DNA from: Acidimicrobiales bacterium
Lineage (GTDB): Bacteria > Actinomycetota > Acidimicrobiia > Acidimicrobiales > MedAcidi-G1
NCBI GenBank assembly: GCA_016845305.1
Contig: JAERSW010000012.1
Location: forward strand, 1-64,000
Reading direction: 5' to 3'
DNA length: 64,000 nt
Shown: positions 10,744-19,198 of the stretch, one piece after another
Position numbering within the stretch: position 1 is the stretch's first letter
Layout of the letters: every line of letters starts with the position of its first letter
Notes under the pieces: model-generated
The model's input: the letters and a program-made list of their open reading frames with translations, nothing else
Databases searched by the model: none
What the model was told of the DNA's origin: nothing
Made by a program: the position numbers and the translations under genes

Positions 10744-12969
10744 ATGAGTGACACTCGCATCCGCCCCCACCACGCGGTCATCGGGCTCGGCGTCGCCGTC
10801 GCCCTGTTCACCGCCCTCTCCGGCGTCGCCTCGGTCATCAACGGGTTCCACGACGACTCGCCGATCACCCGGGAGGTCTTCGCCAACGTCCCGGGACCGT
10901 TGAAGCTGGCCTTCTACACGGTCATCCCGGTGCTGATCGTCTACGGGTCGGTGCTGTTCGCGTCACGCACGAAGAACTGGCAGCGGGGCGTTCCCGACGA
11001 CCGGTCCACGAAGCCGGCCAACGCCAAGCGCCGGTTCGGCGACTTCCGGTCCGGCGTCTACATGCAGACCCTGCTGCGCGAGCCGGCGGCCGGCGTCATG
11101 CACGCCCTCATCTACTTCCCCTTCCTGGTCCTGATGGCCGTCACCACGGTGCTGGAGGTCAACCACCAGGTCCCCGAGTCGATGAAGTTCCTGCACGGCG
11201 ACGTCTACCGGGCGTACACCGCGGTGGGCGACATCGCCGGCGTCCTCTACCTGGTCGGCGTCGTGTGGGCCATCCTGCGCCGCTTCGGCCCCCGCCGGTT
11301 CCGCCCGTACCGCATCCGCATCAAGTCCAAGCCGGAGCACGCGGCGGTGCTGTTCGTCTTCCTGGCCATCGGCGTCACCGGTTTCGGGGCCGAGGCGTTC
11401 CGCATCGCCCTGCAGGACGTCGCCCCCGGCGGCCACGGCGTCGACGCCGAGACGTGGTCGGTGGTCGGCTACCCGCTGGCCATGGCCATCGGCGAGGTCG
11501 ACTGGCTGGTCGACGACGTGTCGGGCTGGCACCAGGGCTGGTGGATCGCCCACGTGGTGTCGTTCATGGCCTTCCTGGCCCTGCTGCCCATCACCATGAT
11601 CCGCCACATGTTCACGTCGCCGCTGAACATGTACCTGAAGGACCGGGCCCGCCCCAAGGGCGCCATGAAGCCGCTGCCCAACCTGATGGAGACCGAGCTG
11701 GAGAGCTTCGGCGTCTCCACCATCGAGGAGTTCACCTGGAAGCAGCTGCTGGACACCGACTCGTGCACCATGTGCGGCCGCTGCACCAGCGTCTGCCCGG
11801 CGCACGCCACCGGCAAGCCGCTGGACCCCCGCGAGATCGTGCTCAAGACCGGCGAGGTCATGGCCGCCACCGGCGACCCGACGGTGTCGCCGCCGCTCGG
11901 CACCGACGCCGAGGTCACGGTGCCCGCCAACTGGATGTTCGACCGCATCACCAACGACGAGCTCTGGTCGTGCACCTCATGTCGGGCGTGCGACGAGATC
12001 TGCCCGGTCAACATCGAGATCCTCGACAAGATCCTCGACATGCGGCGCTACCTGTCGCTGATGGAGTCCGACTTCCCGACCGAGCTGGGCGCCGCCTACC
12101 GGTCGATGGAGAACTCGGGCAACCCGTGGGGCCTGTCGCAGAGCGAACGGGCCGACTGGGTCGGCGACCTCGAGGGCATCGAGGTCCTCGACGGCGGCGA
12201 CCCGTTCGAGGCCGACTACCTCTACTGGGTGGGCTGCGCCGGCTCGTTCGACGACAAGAACAAGAAGGTGTCGCGGGCCATGGCCACGCTCATGCAGCGC
12301 GCCGGCCTGTCGTTCTCGATCCTGGGCCCGTCGGAGATGTGCACCGGCGACCCGGCCCGCCGCTCCGGCAACGAGTACATCTTCCAGATGCTGGCCATGC
12401 AGAACGTCGAGACCCTCGACGCCATGGGCGTGAAGAAGATCGTCACCCAGTGCCCACACTGCTTCAACACACTGGCCAACGAGTACCCGCAGCTGGGCGG
12501 CCACTACGAGGTCGTGCACCACAGCCAGCTGCTGGAGTGGCTGATCGCCGAGGGCCGCCTCGACATGAGCGGCGCCCGGCTCGAGGAGCGGGTCGTGTAC
12601 CACGACTCCTGCTACCTGGGCCGCCACAACGACGTCTACGAGTCGCCCCGCAACGTGATCGGAAGCCTGGCCGGCGTCGAGATCGTGGAGGCCGACCGGC
12701 AGGGCACCAAGGGCATGTGCTGCGGCGCCGGCGGCGGCCGCATGTTCATGGAGGAGCACATCGGCAAGAACATCAACGTCGAGCGCTCCCAGGAACTGCT
12801 GGCCACCGGCGCCGGTCGCATCGCCACGGCGTGCCCGTTCTGCTACGTCATGATCGACGACGGCGTGAAGGGCGAGGGCGTGGACGACGACGAGGTGAAG
12901 GTGGGCGACATCGCCCTGCACCTGCTCGAGGCGCTGGAGTCGGCCGAGACGCCCGTCGACATCTCGTGA
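10744..12969 (+). CDS. etfD: EtfD-like membrane Fe-S oxidoreductase
   Basis: A 741-residue membrane protein like mycobacterial Rv0338c (EtfD), which passes electrons from electron-transfer flavoprotein to the quinone pool during acyl-CoA oxidation. The first 290 residues hold about six membrane helices resembling the nitrate-reductase gamma fold. Two [4Fe-4S] motifs follow: CTMCGRCTSVCP from Cys341 and CTSCRACDEICP from Cys410. The C-terminal half has two heterodisulfide-reductase-type CCG domains, visible as CPHCFN and HDSCYLGRHNDVY...GMCCGAGGG. No etfAB is in the window. TAGTCT at 10729-10734 is a possible -10 box nine bases from the ATG. Confidence 0.85.
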   Translation: MSDTRIRPHHAVIGLGVAVALFTALSGVASVINGFHDDSPITREVFANVPGPLKLAFYTVIPVLIVYGSVLFASRTKNWQRGVPDDRSTKPANAKRRFGDFRSGVYMQTLLREPAAGVMHALIYFPFLVLMAVTTVLEVNHQVPESMKFLHGDVYRAYTAVGDIAGVLYLVGVVWAILRRFGPRRFRPYRIRIKSKPEHAAVLFVFLAIGVTGFGAEAFRIALQDVAPGGHGVDAETWSVVGYPLAMAIGEVDWLVDDVSGWHQGWWIAHVVSFMAFLALLPITMIRHMFTSPLNMYLKDRARPKGAMKPLPNLMETELESFGVSTIEEFTWKQLLDTDSCTMCGRCTSVCPAHATGKPLDPREIVLKTGEVMAATGDPTVSPPLGTDAEVTVPANWMFDRITNDELWSCTSCRACDEICPVNIEILDKILDMRRYLSLMESDFPTELGAAYRSMENSGNPWGLSQSERADWVGDLEGIEVLDGGDPFEADYLYWVGCAGSFDDKNKKVSRAMATLMQRAGLSFSILGPSEMCTGDPARRSGNEYIFQMLAMQNVETLDAMGVKKIVTQCPHCFNTLANEYPQLGGHYEVVHHSQLLEWLIAEGRLDMSGARLEERVVYHDSCYLGRHNDVYESPRNVIGSLAGVEIVEADRQGTKGMCCGAGGGRMFMEEHIGKNINVERSQELLATGAGRIATACPFCYVMIDDGVKGEGVDDDEVKVGDIALHLLEALESAETPVDIS

Positions 12970-12974
12970 CCCGC

Positions 12975-12997
12975 GGCCGGCGGTGGGATCGCCGGCC
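12975..12997. terminator. Hairpin between convergent etfD and dcd
   Basis: Eight-base arms GGCCGGCG/CGCCGGCC with a seven-base loop fill the 37-base gap between two converging genes. Confidence 0.55.
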
Positions 12998-13006
12998 AAC
13001 AGGGAC

Positions 13007-13570
13007 TCAGCCGAAGTTCTCCCAGTAGCGGCTGGGACGCGGGCCTTCCTGGCCCCGGTACTTCGACCCCAGGGCGCTGGAGCCGTAGGGCTGGTCGGCG
13101 GCCGTGGTCATCCGCACGAACGAGATCTGGCCGATCTTCATCCCCGGGTACAGCGTGATGGGGAGGCTGGCCACGTTGGAGAGTTCCAGGGTGAGCTGGC
13201 CGTCCCAGCCGGCGTCGACGTAGCCGGCCGTGGAGTGGATGAGCAGCCCCAGCCGACCGAGGCTGGACTTGCCCTCCAGGCGGGCCACCAGGTCGTCGGG
13301 CACCGCCACGCGCTCCGAGGTGGAGCCGAGCACGAACTCGCCGGGGTGGAGGATGAACGGGTCGTCGTCGTCGGCCTCGACCTGCTCGGTCAGCTCGGTG
13401 AGGTCCTGCTTCACGTCGATGTGGCCCATCACGTGGTTGCGGAACACCAGGAACCTGTGGTCGAGGTGCAGGTCGATGGACGACGGTTGGACGCAGGCGT
13501 CGTCGAACGGTTCGATGACGATGCGCCCGGCGGCGATCTCCTCGCGGAGCGTTCGGTCGGACAGGATCAT
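13007..13570 (-). CDS. dcd: dCTP deaminase
   Basis: Deaminates dCTP to supply dUTP or, in bifunctional actinobacterial members, dUMP for thymidylate synthesis. The 187-residue protein has the trimeric dUTPase-like fold: [12 protein letters not shown] at the start, [11 protein letters not shown], the active-site segment [19 protein letters not shown], and [10 protein letters not shown]. The mono- versus bifunctional distinction cannot be made by eye. TAGCAT lies nine bases before the ATG and no ribosome site is visible, suggesting a leaderless message. Confidence 0.94.
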   Translation of the reverse strand: MILSDRTLREEIAAGRIVIEPFDDACVQPSSIDLHLDHRFLVFRNHVMGHIDVKQDLTELTEQVEADDDDPFILHPGEFVLGSTSERVAVPDDLVARLEGKSSLGRLGLLIHSTAGYVDAGWDGQLTLELSNVASLPITLYPGMKIGQISFVRMTTAADQPYGSSALGSKYRGQEGPRPSRYWENFG

Positions 13571-13617
13571 GCGGCGCCGATGCTAGCCAGCGGCCCGGAC
13601 GTCCACCCGGGGCCCGA

Positions 13618-13632
13618 GCCCTCCGGGAGGGC
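13618..13632 (-). terminator. Hairpin downstream of the ureohydrolase gene
   Basis: GCCCTC/GAGGGC arms with a three-base loop lie directly after the ureohydrolase stop and before dcd. It may end the leftward run that starts at the RimK-like gene. Confidence 0.35.
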
Positions 13633-13638
13633 CCGGCC

Positions 13639-14625
13639 TCAGGAGGCGATCCGGTCGGCGATGAGCGACAGGATCTCGAACATCACCGCCATGGACCGGT
13701 AGCTGGTGATGTGGTTGGGCGAGTCCACCGTCGGCATGAGGCACACCACGTCGCCGCCGATCACGTTCCTGCCCCGCACCGACCGCAGCAGCTGGACGAC
13801 CTGGTCCATGCCGAAGCCCTCGATGCCGGCCTCGATGTTGGCCACGCCGGGCGCCACGGTCGGGTCCAGGCAGTCCAGGTCGAAGGTGATGTAGAGCGGG
13901 CGGTCGCCGATGCGCTCGTCGATGATCTCCATGACCCGCTCGGGACCCATCTCGTCGTAGTCGACCTTGCGGATCACCTCGTAGCCCAGGGCGTACGACG
14001 GATCGGTCCAGCCCAAGGACCGGACGTTGCCGCGGATGCCGACCTGGACGGAGTGCTCGGGGTCCACGTGCCCGCCCTCGACGAGGTAGCCGGCCCAGTG
14101 GGCCGCCGACTTCACCGCCCCGAGGAAGTGCGGGATGGTGTGGTAGGCGTCGGTGTGGGCGTCGAAGTGCAGCAGGCAGGCCTTCTCGCCGCCGGTGAGG
14201 CGGGCGCCGTCGCCGGCGATGCCCTGGAGGATCCCGCCGGTGATGGAGTGGTCGCCGCCGATCGACACCGGGCGGCAGCCCGCCTCGCCGACCCGGCGGT
14301 AGAAGGCGGTGATGTCCTCGATGCAGGCCTCGTTGTCGTTGGCCTTCGGCAGCGGCACGTCGCCGAGGTCGTTGATCCGGCACGAGTCCCACGGATCGAA
14401 GGCGAAGTCGTTGTGGACCCGACGGCCCAACGCCGAGATGTCACGGACCGAGCGCGGCCCGAGGTGCTGGTCCCGCTGGGTGGTGCCGTTGCCGGTGCTG
14501 TGGGGGACGCCCACCAGCCCGATGTCGGCGTTGGCCGGATCGGGGTCGTGCGGGCAACGGAAGAGCGTGGGGATGCCGTGCCAGAACAGCCCCTCCATCA
14601 TCCGGTCCTCGTCGGACCTGGCCAT
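13639..14625 (-). CDS. Ureohydrolase (agmatinase/guanidino-acid amidinohydrolase family)
   Basis: A 328-residue arginase-fold hydrolase that cleaves a guanidino group to urea. All manganese-binding motifs are present: SIGGDHSITGG, LLHFDAHTDAYH and ITFDLDCLDPTVAPG. Length and sequence fit the agmatinase/guanidinobutyrase/guanidinopropionase branch rather than arginase; the substrate cannot be set by inspection. The ATG at 14625 is preceded by GAGGAGG at ideal spacing; a GTG two codons earlier overlaps that ribosome site and is rejected. It lies 27 bases after an HD-domain protein and ends a run of five minus-strand genes. Confidence 0.88.
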   Translation of the reverse strand: MARSDEDRMMEGLFWHGIPTLFRCPHDPDPANADIGLVGVPHSTGNGTTQRDQHLGPRSVRDISALGRRVHNDFAFDPWDSCRINDLGDVPLPKANDNEACIEDITAFYRRVGEAGCRPVSIGGDHSITGGILQGIAGDGARLTGGEKACLLHFDAHTDAYHTIPHFLGAVKSAAHWAGYLVEGGHVDPEHSVQVGIRGNVRSLGWTDPSYALGYEVIRKVDYDEMGPERVMEIIDERIGDRPLYITFDLDCLDPTVAPGVANIEAGIEGFGMDQVVQLLRSVRGRNVIGGDVVCLMPTVDSPNHITSYRSMAVMFEILSLIADRIAS

Positions 14626-14652
14626 GGTCACCTCCTCTTTCGGGACGGACGC

Positions 14653-15231
14653 TCAGCGCCAGGGGTTGGCGCCGAAGACGTCCCGGATGAGCGGGACGTA
14701 GTGCTCGAACGGCTTCGAGTCGTACGTCGGGTCGAACGCCGGGGCGTCGTACTCCGAGCAGAACGTGGCGCAGTGGTCGAAGTGCTCGTGGCCGTCGAAC
14801 CGATCACGGGTGTTGCGGTCCATGCCCAGGTGGTGCCAGAAGTAGTACCCCTGGAAGATGCCGTGGTGCTCGACCATCCAGTGGTTGGCCTCGGACACGA
14901 ACGGCTTGAGGATCGCCGCGGCCACGTCGGGATGGTTGTACGGCGTGAGCGGGTCGCCGATGTCGTGGAGCAGGGCGCACAACACGTACTCGTCGTCGCG
15001 GCCGTCGCGTTCGGCCCGGGTGGCCGTCTGGACGCTGTGCTCAAGGCGATCCACGGGGAAGCCGCCGTAATCGTTCCGTAGGTGGCCGAACTGCTCGATG
15101 ATGCGGTCGGGCAGCGACTGCTCGAGCTCGGCCCGCTGGCCCATGATGACCTGCCAGTCCTCGGGCGTGGACTCGGCCATGTCGGTGAACGTGGCCCGGG
15201 GGGCCATCGCCGGATCGGTCACGTCGGTCAT
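14653..15231 (-). CDS. HD-domain protein, candidate PhnZ/MIOX-type diiron oxygenase
   Basis: A 192-residue HD-fold protein. Metal-binding positions are visible as LEHSVQTA, then LLHDIGDPL, YNHPDVAAAIL and an HH pair in MVEHHGIF. The pattern of LEHS-x(n)-HDIG with nearby His residues, and the size near 190 residues, resemble mixed-valent diiron oxygenases (PhnZ, TmpB, inositol oxygenase) rather than nucleotide phosphohydrolases. The start has GGGAGA about eight bases upstream. Neighbours are a VOC protein upstream and a ureohydrolase downstream. The substrate is unknown; the oxygenase reading is inference. Confidence 0.65.
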   Translation of the reverse strand: MTDVTDPAMAPRATFTDMAESTPEDWQVIMGQRAELEQSLPDRIIEQFGHLRNDYGGFPVDRLEHSVQTATRAERDGRDDEYVLCALLHDIGDPLTPYNHPDVAAAILKPFVSEANHWMVEHHGIFQGYYFWHHLGMDRNTRDRFDGHEHFDHCATFCSEYDAPAFDPTYDSKPFEHYVPLIRDVFGANPWR

Positions 15232-15253
15232 GGGTCGTCTCCCTGCTCGCTGG

Positions 15254-15745
15254 TCAGCCGGTCGTCGCGTCCGACGCCGGGCCGTCCGGGAATCCTTCCA
15301 TCACCTCGGCCTCGGCGACCGGGTCGGGGCCCGGTCCCGGCGTGGCCAGCGACCACTGGTGACCGAACGGGTCGACGAGGCGGGCGTACCGGTCGCCCCA
15401 GAACATGTCCTCGGGACCGGTCACCACCGTGGCGCCGGCCGCCTCGGCCCGCGCCGTCGCCGCGTCGACGTCGGGCACGTCGCGGTGCAGGCAGATCGGC
15501 GAGCCACCCAGCGCCGTGGGTGCCGACTCCCGGCCCCCGTTCATCTCGGGGAAGTCGTCGACCACGAACACGACGAACCCGTCGAACGACACCTCGGCGT
15601 GGATGATGCGGCCGTCGGGCGCCTCGTGGCGCATCAGCTCGGTGGCGCCGAACGCCTCGACGTAGAAGGCGAGCGCGTCCGCCGCGCCGGCCACGCAGAT
15701 CTCGGGGACGACGTCGGTCCGGAGGGGGCGGTGGGGTTCGGCCAT
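15254..15745 (-). CDS. VOC (glyoxalase/PhnB-like) family protein
   Basis: A 163-residue protein with a single VOC domain of the PhnB/glyoxalase-like group. It contains VPEICVAGAADALAFYVEAF near the start, VVFVVDDFPEMN in the middle and the C-terminal signature FWGDRYARLVDPFGHQWSLA. Such proteins may bind metal and act on small electrophiles or antibiotics, but no function can be assigned. It sits between the sulfatase and HD-protein genes on the same strand and is probably co-transcribed with them. Confidence 0.8.
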   Translation of the reverse strand: MAEPHRPLRTDVVPEICVAGAADALAFYVEAFGATELMRHEAPDGRIIHAEVSFDGFVVFVVDDFPEMNGGRESAPTALGGSPICLHRDVPDVDAATARAEAAGATVVTGPEDMFWGDRYARLVDPFGHQWSLATPGPGPDPVAEAEVMEGFPDGPASDATTG

Positions 15746-15787
15746 GGGGCCAGTCTCGCGCCCCGCCGGCCGGCCCTCGACCGGCGG

Positions 15788-17281
15788 TCAGCCGAAGGAG
15801 CGGGCCTCGTACTCGAGGAGGCGTTCGTACTGCTCGCGGTGCTCGGCCCGACGACCGCGGTCGACGGCCAGGTTCACCAGCTCGTGCGGATCGGCCGAGT
15901 GGTCGTACCACTCGTGGTCCTGGTCGTCGAAGGAGGCGTCCACGTCGAAGCGCTTGCCGTCGGCGGCCGGGGTGCCGTCGCGCTCGATGCCCCCGCCGAT
16001 GCCGTAGTAGCGGGCCACCTTGTTCGTCCCGTCGAAGAAGCCCCGCACGGCGTACCGGCTGTTGCGCAGTACGTCGTCCTGGGCGCAGTCCTGGGAGAAC
16101 AGCACGTGGTCGCGCACCGACGCCGCCGGGTCGGCCAGCACCGGGGCCAGGTCCTCGCCGGACAGGGCGTCGAGGTCGTCGCCCGACACGCCACCGGCGG
16201 CGGCCAGGGTGGTGGCCAGGTCGACGTGGGTGGCCAGCGCGTCGGTGCGGGTCCCGGCCGGCACCCCGGGGCCGCGCACCATCAGCGGCACGCCCATGAC
16301 CTCCTCGTAGACGCACGGCAGCTTGGCCCGCAGGCCGTGCGAGCCGCAGGCGTCGCCGTGGTCCGAGGTGTAGACGACCATCGTGTCCTCGGCGAGGCCG
16401 AGGTCGTCGAGCGTGCCGAGCAGGCGCCCGAGGTTGGCGTCGAGCTCCTCGTGCAGGAAGGCGTAGTAGTCGAGGCCGCGCAGCCAGGTGGTGCGGTCGT
16501 CCGGGTCGATGGAGCCGACCATGTGGTTCCGGTTCCGGGTGTGGCGCCAGGCCCGCTGCACCTCCGGCTTGGCGTGGAGGTCGTCGGCGAAGTTGGCCGG
16601 CAGCTCGTCGAACCGGTGCGGGTAGTCCTCGGGCGGTACCGGGAGGTCCACGTCCTTGAGGAAGAGGTCCTTGATGAAGGCCAGCTGGCCGGCGACCTCG
16701 GGGTTCTCGGCCTGGAAGGACATGTGGTCGGCCGGGTACCACATGATGTCGTGGGGGTTGACCAGGGCCACGGTCAGGAACCACGGGGTGGTCCCGGTGC
16801 CGTGCTCGCGCATCCACGCCACGGCCTGGTCGGTGATGATCGGATCGAAGTACCGGCCCGTCCAGGCGTTGCCGGTGTACTGCCGGTCGTCGCCCTCCCA
16901 GTCGAGGTAGCCGTACGAGGCCATGTCGGGGACGTGGCCGTGCGAGAGGTGCCACTTGCCGAGGTAGCCGGACCGGTAGCCGCGGTCGGCCAGCAGCGAA
17001 CCCACGGTGGGGATCTCCGGGTCCAGGGCGGTGTGGGCCGGGAAGCTGACGTTGTCGACGACGCCGTGGTCGGCCAGGTAGCGGCCGGTGTAGAGGCTGG
17101 CCCTCGACGGCGAGCACGGCGACGAGTGCGTGTAGTAGCGGTCGAAGCGCATGCCCTCGCGGGCGAGGCGCTGGTGGTGGGGCAGGTCGACCACCCCGTC
17201 CAGCCAGTCGTTGCGCCGTTCCTCGTCGGAGACGATGAACAGGACGTTGGGCCGACGGGTGGCGTCCCCGACCGGGCTCAC
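15788..17281 (-). CDS. Sulfatase/phosphonate-monoester-hydrolase family enzyme
   Basis: A 497-residue member of the alkaline-phosphatase superfamily. The metal-binding start NVLFIVSDEERRN, the formylglycine motif C-S-P-S-R in SSPCSPSRASLYTGRY, YLGKWHLSHG, and TSDHGDACGSHG are all present. Cys in the motif implies maturation by a formylglycine-generating enzyme. The protein has no signal peptide and is probably cytoplasmic. Sulfate esters or phosphonate/phosphate diesters are possible substrates. The GTG start overlaps the stop of the upstream RimK-like gene (GTGA), indicating translational coupling; an ATG far upstream would run through that gene. Confidence 0.82.
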   Translation of the reverse strand: MSPVGDATRRPNVLFIVSDEERRNDWLDGVVDLPHHQRLAREGMRFDRYYTHSSPCSPSRASLYTGRYLADHGVVDNVSFPAHTALDPEIPTVGSLLADRGYRSGYLGKWHLSHGHVPDMASYGYLDWEGDDRQYTGNAWTGRYFDPIITDQAVAWMREHGTGTTPWFLTVALVNPHDIMWYPADHMSFQAENPEVAGQLAFIKDLFLKDVDLPVPPEDYPHRFDELPANFADDLHAKPEVQRAWRHTRNRNHMVGSIDPDDRTTWLRGLDYYAFLHEELDANLGRLLGTLDDLGLAEDTMVVYTSDHGDACGSHGLRAKLPCVYEEVMGVPLMVRGPGVPAGTRTDALATHVDLATTLAAAGGVSGDDLDALSGEDLAPVLADPAASVRDHVLFSQDCAQDDVLRNSRYAVRGFFDGTNKVARYYGIGGGIERDGTPAADGKRFDVDASFDDQDHEWYDHSADPHELVNLAVDRGRRAEHREQYERLLEYEARSFG

Positions 17282-18492
17282 GCCTCCGCCTCGTCGTCCA
17301 CGGGGCGGCCCGACTCGGGATCCTCGGGCAGGGGACGGATGCGGGTCCGTCGCCGGCGTCGCTCGGGGATCATGTCGCGCATCTCCTCCAACCTGCCGAA
17401 GCACAGCAGGCGGTCGTTGGCCTCCAGCACCCGTTGGGTCCGGGGGTTGGGGATGACCTGGGCCCCCCGGTGCAGGGTCAGGACCGAGATGTCCCGGTCG
17501 AGGAGGCCACTCTCGCCGATGGTCTGGCCGACGAACGAACCGTCCTCGCGGACCAGCAGTTCCGCCACGCCGTAGCCGGTGCTGACCGTCAGGCGCTGGC
17601 GGACGTCCAGCTCGGGGAAGGCGACCTGGTCGTCCACGTAGTCGATGACGGCCCCGGCGATGTCCAGGCCGGTGGCCGACTCGATGCCCTCGAAGCCGGG
17701 CGACGAGTTGACCTCCATGACGAGCGGGCCGTCGGCGCCCTCGAGCATGTCCACGCCGGCCACCCGCAGGCCCATGATCTGCGCCGAACGCACTGCGGTC
17801 TCCTCGTACTCGGCATCCAGGTCGACGGCCTCCACGGTGCCGCCCCGGTGCACGTTGGACCGGAACTCGTCGCCCACCGCGGTGCGGCGCATGGCGCCCA
17901 CCACCCGGTCGCCGACCACCAGCGCCCGCACGTCACGGCCCTTGGACTCGGACACGAAGGCCTGGATGAGGACGTTCTGCTTGGCGCTCTGGAGGGTCTC
18001 GATGATGGCCGAGGCCACCCTCGTGTCGGGGGCCAGGATGACGCCGATGCCCTGGGTGCCCTCCAGCAGCTTGATGACCACCGGGGCGCCGCCGACGCGT
18101 TCGATAGCGGGCAGGACGTCCTCGCGGGTGCGGGCGAAGGCGGTGGCCGGCATCCCGATCTCGTGGCGGGACATGATCTGGATGGCCCGGAGCTTGTCCC
18201 GGGAGTTGGCGATGCCGTTCGACGTGTTGGGCGTGTAGACGTCCATCTGCTCGAACTGGCGGACCACGGCGGTGCCGAAGTAGGTGATCGAGGCGCCGAT
18301 GCGGGGGATGACGGCGTCGTAGTCGTCGATCGGATCGCTGCGGTACTGCATGTCGGGTTCGTCGCCGGCCAGGTCGATGGCGAAGCGCAGCGTGTCGAGC
18401 ACGTCGACCTCGTGGCCCCGGTCCAGCGCGGCGAGGTGCAACCGCATCGTGGAGTACGAGTCGGGCTGTCGGGAGAGGATGGCGAGCTTCAC
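17278..18492 (-). CDS. RimK-like ATP-grasp ligase fused to a TrkA-C (RCK_C) domain
   Basis: A 404-residue fusion. Residues 1-300 are an ATP-grasp ligase of the RimK alpha-glutamate ligase group, which adds amino acids to a peptide C-terminus: LAILSRQPDSYST at the start, VVIKLLEGTQGIGVIL for ATP binding, and the metal site LVMEVNSSPGFEGIE. Residues about 305-375 form a TrkA-C-like ligand-binding domain (VRQRLTVSTGYGVAELLV through DRLLCFGRLEEMRDM), followed by an Arg-rich tail. The GTG start is chosen because the conserved N-terminus begins there. It is divergent from the retropepsin-like gene. The tail suggests allosteric control by a small ligand. Confidence 0.8.
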   Translation of the reverse strand: MKLAILSRQPDSYSTMRLHLAALDRGHEVDVLDTLRFAIDLAGDEPDMQYRSDPIDDYDAVIPRIGASITYFGTAVVRQFEQMDVYTPNTSNGIANSRDKLRAIQIMSRHEIGMPATAFARTREDVLPAIERVGGAPVVIKLLEGTQGIGVILAPDTRVASAIIETLQSAKQNVLIQAFVSESKGRDVRALVVGDRVVGAMRRTAVGDEFRSNVHRGGTVEAVDLDAEYEETAVRSAQIMGLRVAGVDMLEGADGPLVMEVNSSPGFEGIESATGLDIAGAVIDYVDDQVAFPELDVRQRLTVSTGYGVAELLVREDGSFVGQTIGESGLLDRDISVLTLHRGAQVIPNPRTQRVLEANDRLLCFGRLEEMRDMIPERRRRRTRIRPLPEDPESGRPVDDEAEA

Positions 18493-18531
18493 GCCGGCTC
18501 CGGGGTCGGGCGGAACGGTTCGGGAGGCACC

Positions 18532-18537
18532 ATTATG
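18532..18537 (-). promoter_or_regulatory. Possible -10 box of the RimK-like gene
   Basis: CATAAT on the minus strand matches the -10 consensus at five of six positions and lies 39 bases before the GTG start. No good -35 was found. It is in the 94-base divergent region shared with the retropepsin-like gene. Confidence 0.3.
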
Positions 18538-18586
18538 GGGCCCGAAGCCGCCCGGATGCCCCGGAGCCGCCAGGAGACGACCCGAC

Positions 18587-19198
18587 GTGCCCGACCCCAC
18601 CCCCGCCCGGAAGGGCACGAAGCGACCCCGCCGGACCCGTCGTCCGACGCCATCGCTGGGCTGGCGCGAGTGGGTGGGCCTGCCGGACCACGGCATCGAC
18701 TGGGTGAAGGCCAAGGTCGACACGGGGGCCCGCACCTCGTCGCTGCACGCGGCGGGCCTGCACACCTTCGAGGTGGAGAACCGCGAATGGGTGCGGTTCT
18801 CGGTGTACCCGTGGCAGCGGTCATCGGCCGATGCCGTGCTGGTCGAAGCCCGGGTCCTGGACCGGAGGCAGGTCCGGTCGTCCAGTGGGGCCACGGAACG
18901 GCGGCCGGTGGTGGTGCTGCCGGTGCGGATCGGTGACGGGGTGGTGGACGTCGAGTTCACGCTGACCCGTCGCGACCAGATGGGCTTCCGGATGCTGCTG
19001 GGGCGCCAGGCGCTGCGGGGTCGGTTCCTGGTCGACACCGGGCGTTCGTACCTGCTGGGCCAGCCGCCCCGACCGGAGCGCCGGGCCAACCGGGCACCCG
19101 AGGTTCCCGACGGCCTCCCGGTCCACGATGGGGCCGGCCATGCAGGCGACGGTGCGAGTGACGGGGGCGCGGGCGACGAGGATCGGGTCGATGGTTGA
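18587..19198 (+). CDS. Retropepsin-like protease (RimB/ATP-dependent zinc protease family)
   Basis: A 203-residue protein whose central part (about residues 22-140) matches the retropepsin-like family often encoded beside RimK. The catalytic motif is VDTGARTSSLHA, preceded by WREWVGLPDHGIDWVKAK. The strands RRPVVVLPVRIG and FRMLLGRQALRGRFLVD complete the fold. The C-terminus is Gly/Ala/Asp-rich and probably disordered. A GTG at 18587 with AGGAG ten bases upstream gives a protein without the long odd N-terminal extension of the upstream start. Its stop overlaps the next gene by eight bases. Likely a peptidase acting on tagged peptides. Confidence 0.75.
   Translation: MPDPTPARKGTKRPRRTRRPTPSLGWREWVGLPDHGIDWVKAKVDTGARTSSLHAAGLHTFEVENREWVRFSVYPWQRSSADAVLVEARVLDRRQVRSSSGATERRPVVVLPVRIGDGVVDVEFTLTRRDQMGFRMLLGRQALRGRFLVDTGRSYLLGQPPRPERRANRAPEVPDGLPVHDGAGHAGDGASDGGAGDEDRVDG

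Noticed and set aside
17282-17404. Longer sulfatase with an N-terminal extension
   Set aside because: The extension lies wholly inside the RimK-like gene and reads as Arg/Pro-rich noise; the GTGA overlap gives a normal start.
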